Position numbers and translations under genes: made by a program. The notes beneath the pieces are model-generated. The model worked only from the letters and a program-made list of their open reading frames with translations, did no database searches and was not told the origin of the DNA. Positions 5,665 to 7,025 of a DNA stretch of 7,025 nucleotides are shown in pieces. The stretch is from Verrucomicrobiaceae bacterium (GTDB taxonomy: Bacteria; Verrucomicrobiota; Verrucomicrobiae; Verrucomicrobiales; Akkermansiaceae), in assembly GCA_947372405.1 (NCBI GenBank), contig CANBTO010000261.1, positions 1 through 7,025 of the forward strand, given 5' to 3'. Every line of letters starts with the position of its first letter. Positions within the stretch are counted from its first letter, which is position 1.

Positions 5665-6900
5665 ATGAAACGCTTCGTGTGGATGGTTCTCCTGGCCTTT
5701 GCCCTGGGTTTCGCGATTGCCTGGACGGCCAAACCCGTGGACCGGATCTCAAACACGGCGTCCGTCGGAGAGCCAGCCGGTCGCGCTGCCCCGCGCGAGC
5801 CGCGTGCCGTCGCACCGCACCAGAGCGCTGCGGCGGAGCGGGTGAAGGCGTATTTGCGGAAATCCGACGAACAATCCGCCAAGGGAGGGTATTCTTCGAA
5901 TCTTCTGAATGACGTGCCCACGGGTGACATCCCGCTCTTGATCGAGCAATGGAGGAAACGCGCGGGTTTCAGCGGCTTGGAATACAACGAGCAGTTTCAG
6001 ATCAGGCGGCTGGCGAAGGAATGGTATGAGAAAGAACCGGACGCGGCGCTGGCATGGGCGGCGGGCATGGAGTGCCAGAAGGACCGGCAGGCGCTGATCT
6101 CGGAAATGGTGGGGGCGGAGGCCAAACGGAATTTCGATCACGCACTCGAACTGGCGAAGCAATACGGAACCGTGGCGTTGGGCGGATTGGAGATGCCCAA
6201 TGAAATCCGCGAAAAACTCGGTGACGGTGACCCCGCGCGCTTCATGGAAATCATGCGCTTGTTCCCGGCTGCGGGATCGAGCCGTTCCGGCGGCGAGGTG
6301 GAGTTCAAGGAGAATTTCGACTTCGCCACACTGGCGGCCATGCTGGAAAAAGCGGATGATGAAACCAAGGGTGAGTCCTACTCATTCTTCCCGTCCAATC
6401 TCATCAAGGATTGGGCAAAGATTGATCCCGAAGCGGCCTGGAACTGGGTTTCAAGGGAAAAGGGCGGTCAGATGCCATTCAGTGGAGCGGATGACTTTTT
6501 CTCAGCTCTCGCCGCGACCCGTTCGAAGGAACAGATCAACGATTTTGTGATCGATCAGATGGCCAGTCGCAACGATGACGAATCAAAGTTCAGGCTCGCG
6601 TGGCAGGCTCTTGCCAGGAGGCCGGAAGCCGCCCAGATCACCGATTTCATCAACCGCATGCCGGGAGATCGCGGCGCGAATCTGGAACAGTTGGTAAAAG
6701 CTTCCTCCCACGGCAGTGGCGGCCCTTACGATGAGTTCAAGGAAATCCTCGTGACCCAAATGACGGCTGACGAACGCATGCGGATTCTTCCAAAAGTATT
6801 CGCCTCGAGCAGTTCAGGAGATGACCGAAGAGTCATCGCCGGCACCTTGAGACAACTCGGCCACACGGATGCCGAGATCAACGCGATGCTGCCCAAGTAA
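5665..6900 (+). CDS. Membrane-anchored protein with helical W-x5-P-[DE]-A-A repeats, function unknown
   Basis: A 411-residue protein I cannot assign to a named family. ATG 5665 is chosen because it puts a classic signal anchor at the N-terminus: MKRF, then a hydrophobic helix at residues 5-20 (VWMVLLAFALGFAIAW). The upstream in-frame ATG at 5599 would add 22 charged residues before it. No lipobox cysteine follows, so the body (25-411) is probably periplasmic and tethered. A Pro/Ala/Arg-rich linker spans about 30-57. The body is helical with two clear repeats: LAKEWYEKEPDAALAWA (116-132) and LIKDWAKIDPEAAWNWV (246-262). A looser third copy, LAWQALARRPEAAQITDF, lies at 311-328. Such W...DP-x-A-A-x-x-W repeats are, as I recall, common in uncharacterised Verrucomicrobia proteins and suggest an alpha-solenoid, TPR-like scaffold. 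It is divergent from htpG with a 148-bp gap, and no partner gene is adjacent. Confidence 0.8.
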   Translation: MKRFVWMVLLAFALGFAIAWTAKPVDRISNTASVGEPAGRAAPREPRAVAPHQSAAAERVKAYLRKSDEQSAKGGYSSNLLNDVPTGDIPLLIEQWRKRAGFSGLEYNEQFQIRRLAKEWYEKEPDAALAWAAGMECQKDRQALISEMVGAEAKRNFDHALELAKQYGTVALGGLEMPNEIREKLGDGDPARFMEIMRLFPAAGSSRSGGEVEFKENFDFATLAAMLEKADDETKGESYSFFPSNLIKDWAKIDPEAAWNWVSREKGGQMPFSGADDFFSALAATRSKEQINDFVIDQMASRNDDESKFRLAWQALARRPEAAQITDFINRMPGDRGANLEQLVKASSHGSGGPYDEFKEILVTQMTADERMRILPKVFASSSSGDDRRVIAGTLRQLGHTDAEINAMLPK

Positions 6901-7000
6901 GGGAGTGAATGAGGCTAGCGTGCCGTAAGTTGGATTCTGGCGGCTGGCGTCCTGAAATATGAATAATCCGTGATTCTGGAAATGAAGAGGAAGGCACCGC

Positions 7001-7025
7001 GAATCTGACGAATCCAACGAATCTT
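7001..7025. repeat. Tandem 9-nt repeat, cut by the window end
   Basis: The last bases read GAATCTGAC (7001-7009), GAATCCAAC (7010-7018) and GAATCTT (7019-7025, cut). This is a 9-nt period with GAATC as the constant part. The layout resembles the arms of the inverted repeat at 3507-3649 but with a different unit sequence. It could be the left arm of a second intergenic inverted repeat whose other arm lies beyond the window. The preceding stretch 6901-7000 shows no gene or terminator; GATTCTGG occurs twice there (6933-6940, 6972-6979). Confidence 0.5.

Overview
This GC-rich chromosomal window carries six complete genes and one 5'-truncated gene, with short gaps between them. No gene is broken, and I see no transposase, phage gene, tRNA, rRNA or CRISPR array. 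A Verrucomicrobiae-like bacterium (Luteolibacter/Haloferula-type) is my best guess. It rests on the style of the last gene (a membrane-anchored protein with W-x5-P-[DE]-A-A repeats), the LipM-like lipoate enzyme, the lack of clear Shine-Dalgarno sequences, and intergenic repeats built from 9-nt units. This placement is inference, not proof.

Left part (1-3488, all + strand): the C-terminal two-thirds of a CPA2-type cation:proton antiporter, then a compact run of four genes. These are a GNAT acetyltransferase, a nitrilase-superfamily hydrolase whose start overlaps the GNAT stop by 13 nt, a small NTF2-like/SnoaL-like protein, and a single-domain lipoate ligase/octanoyltransferase-like protein. 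The GNAT and hydrolase genes look like the split form of a GNAT-nitrilase fusion known in other bacteria, so they probably act in one pathway; its substrate cannot be read from the sequence. Intergenic gaps of 27 and 18 nt suggest that the next two genes share the transcript.

Middle (3489-3668): a convergent intergenic region filled by a roughly 140-bp imperfect inverted repeat. Its left arm is built from about three 9-nt units, and its loop holds two further small hairpins. It looks like a non-coding, MITE/REP-like intergenic element and may also end transcription from both sides.

Right part: htpG (Hsp90) on the - strand, with a recognisable sigma70-type promoter and a perfect consensus DnaA box in its short leader. 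Divergent from it is a 411-residue single-pass membrane-anchored protein of unknown function with helical W/P repeats. The last 25 bases begin a second, different tandem 9-nt repeat that is cut by the window end.

The most noteworthy observations are the two 9-nt-unit intergenic repeats, the split GNAT/nitrilase pair, the LipM-like cysteine motif in the lipoate enzyme, the DnaA box in front of htpG, and the fact that every rare TTA/CTA leucine codon lies inside the pentamer CTAAC/GTTAG.
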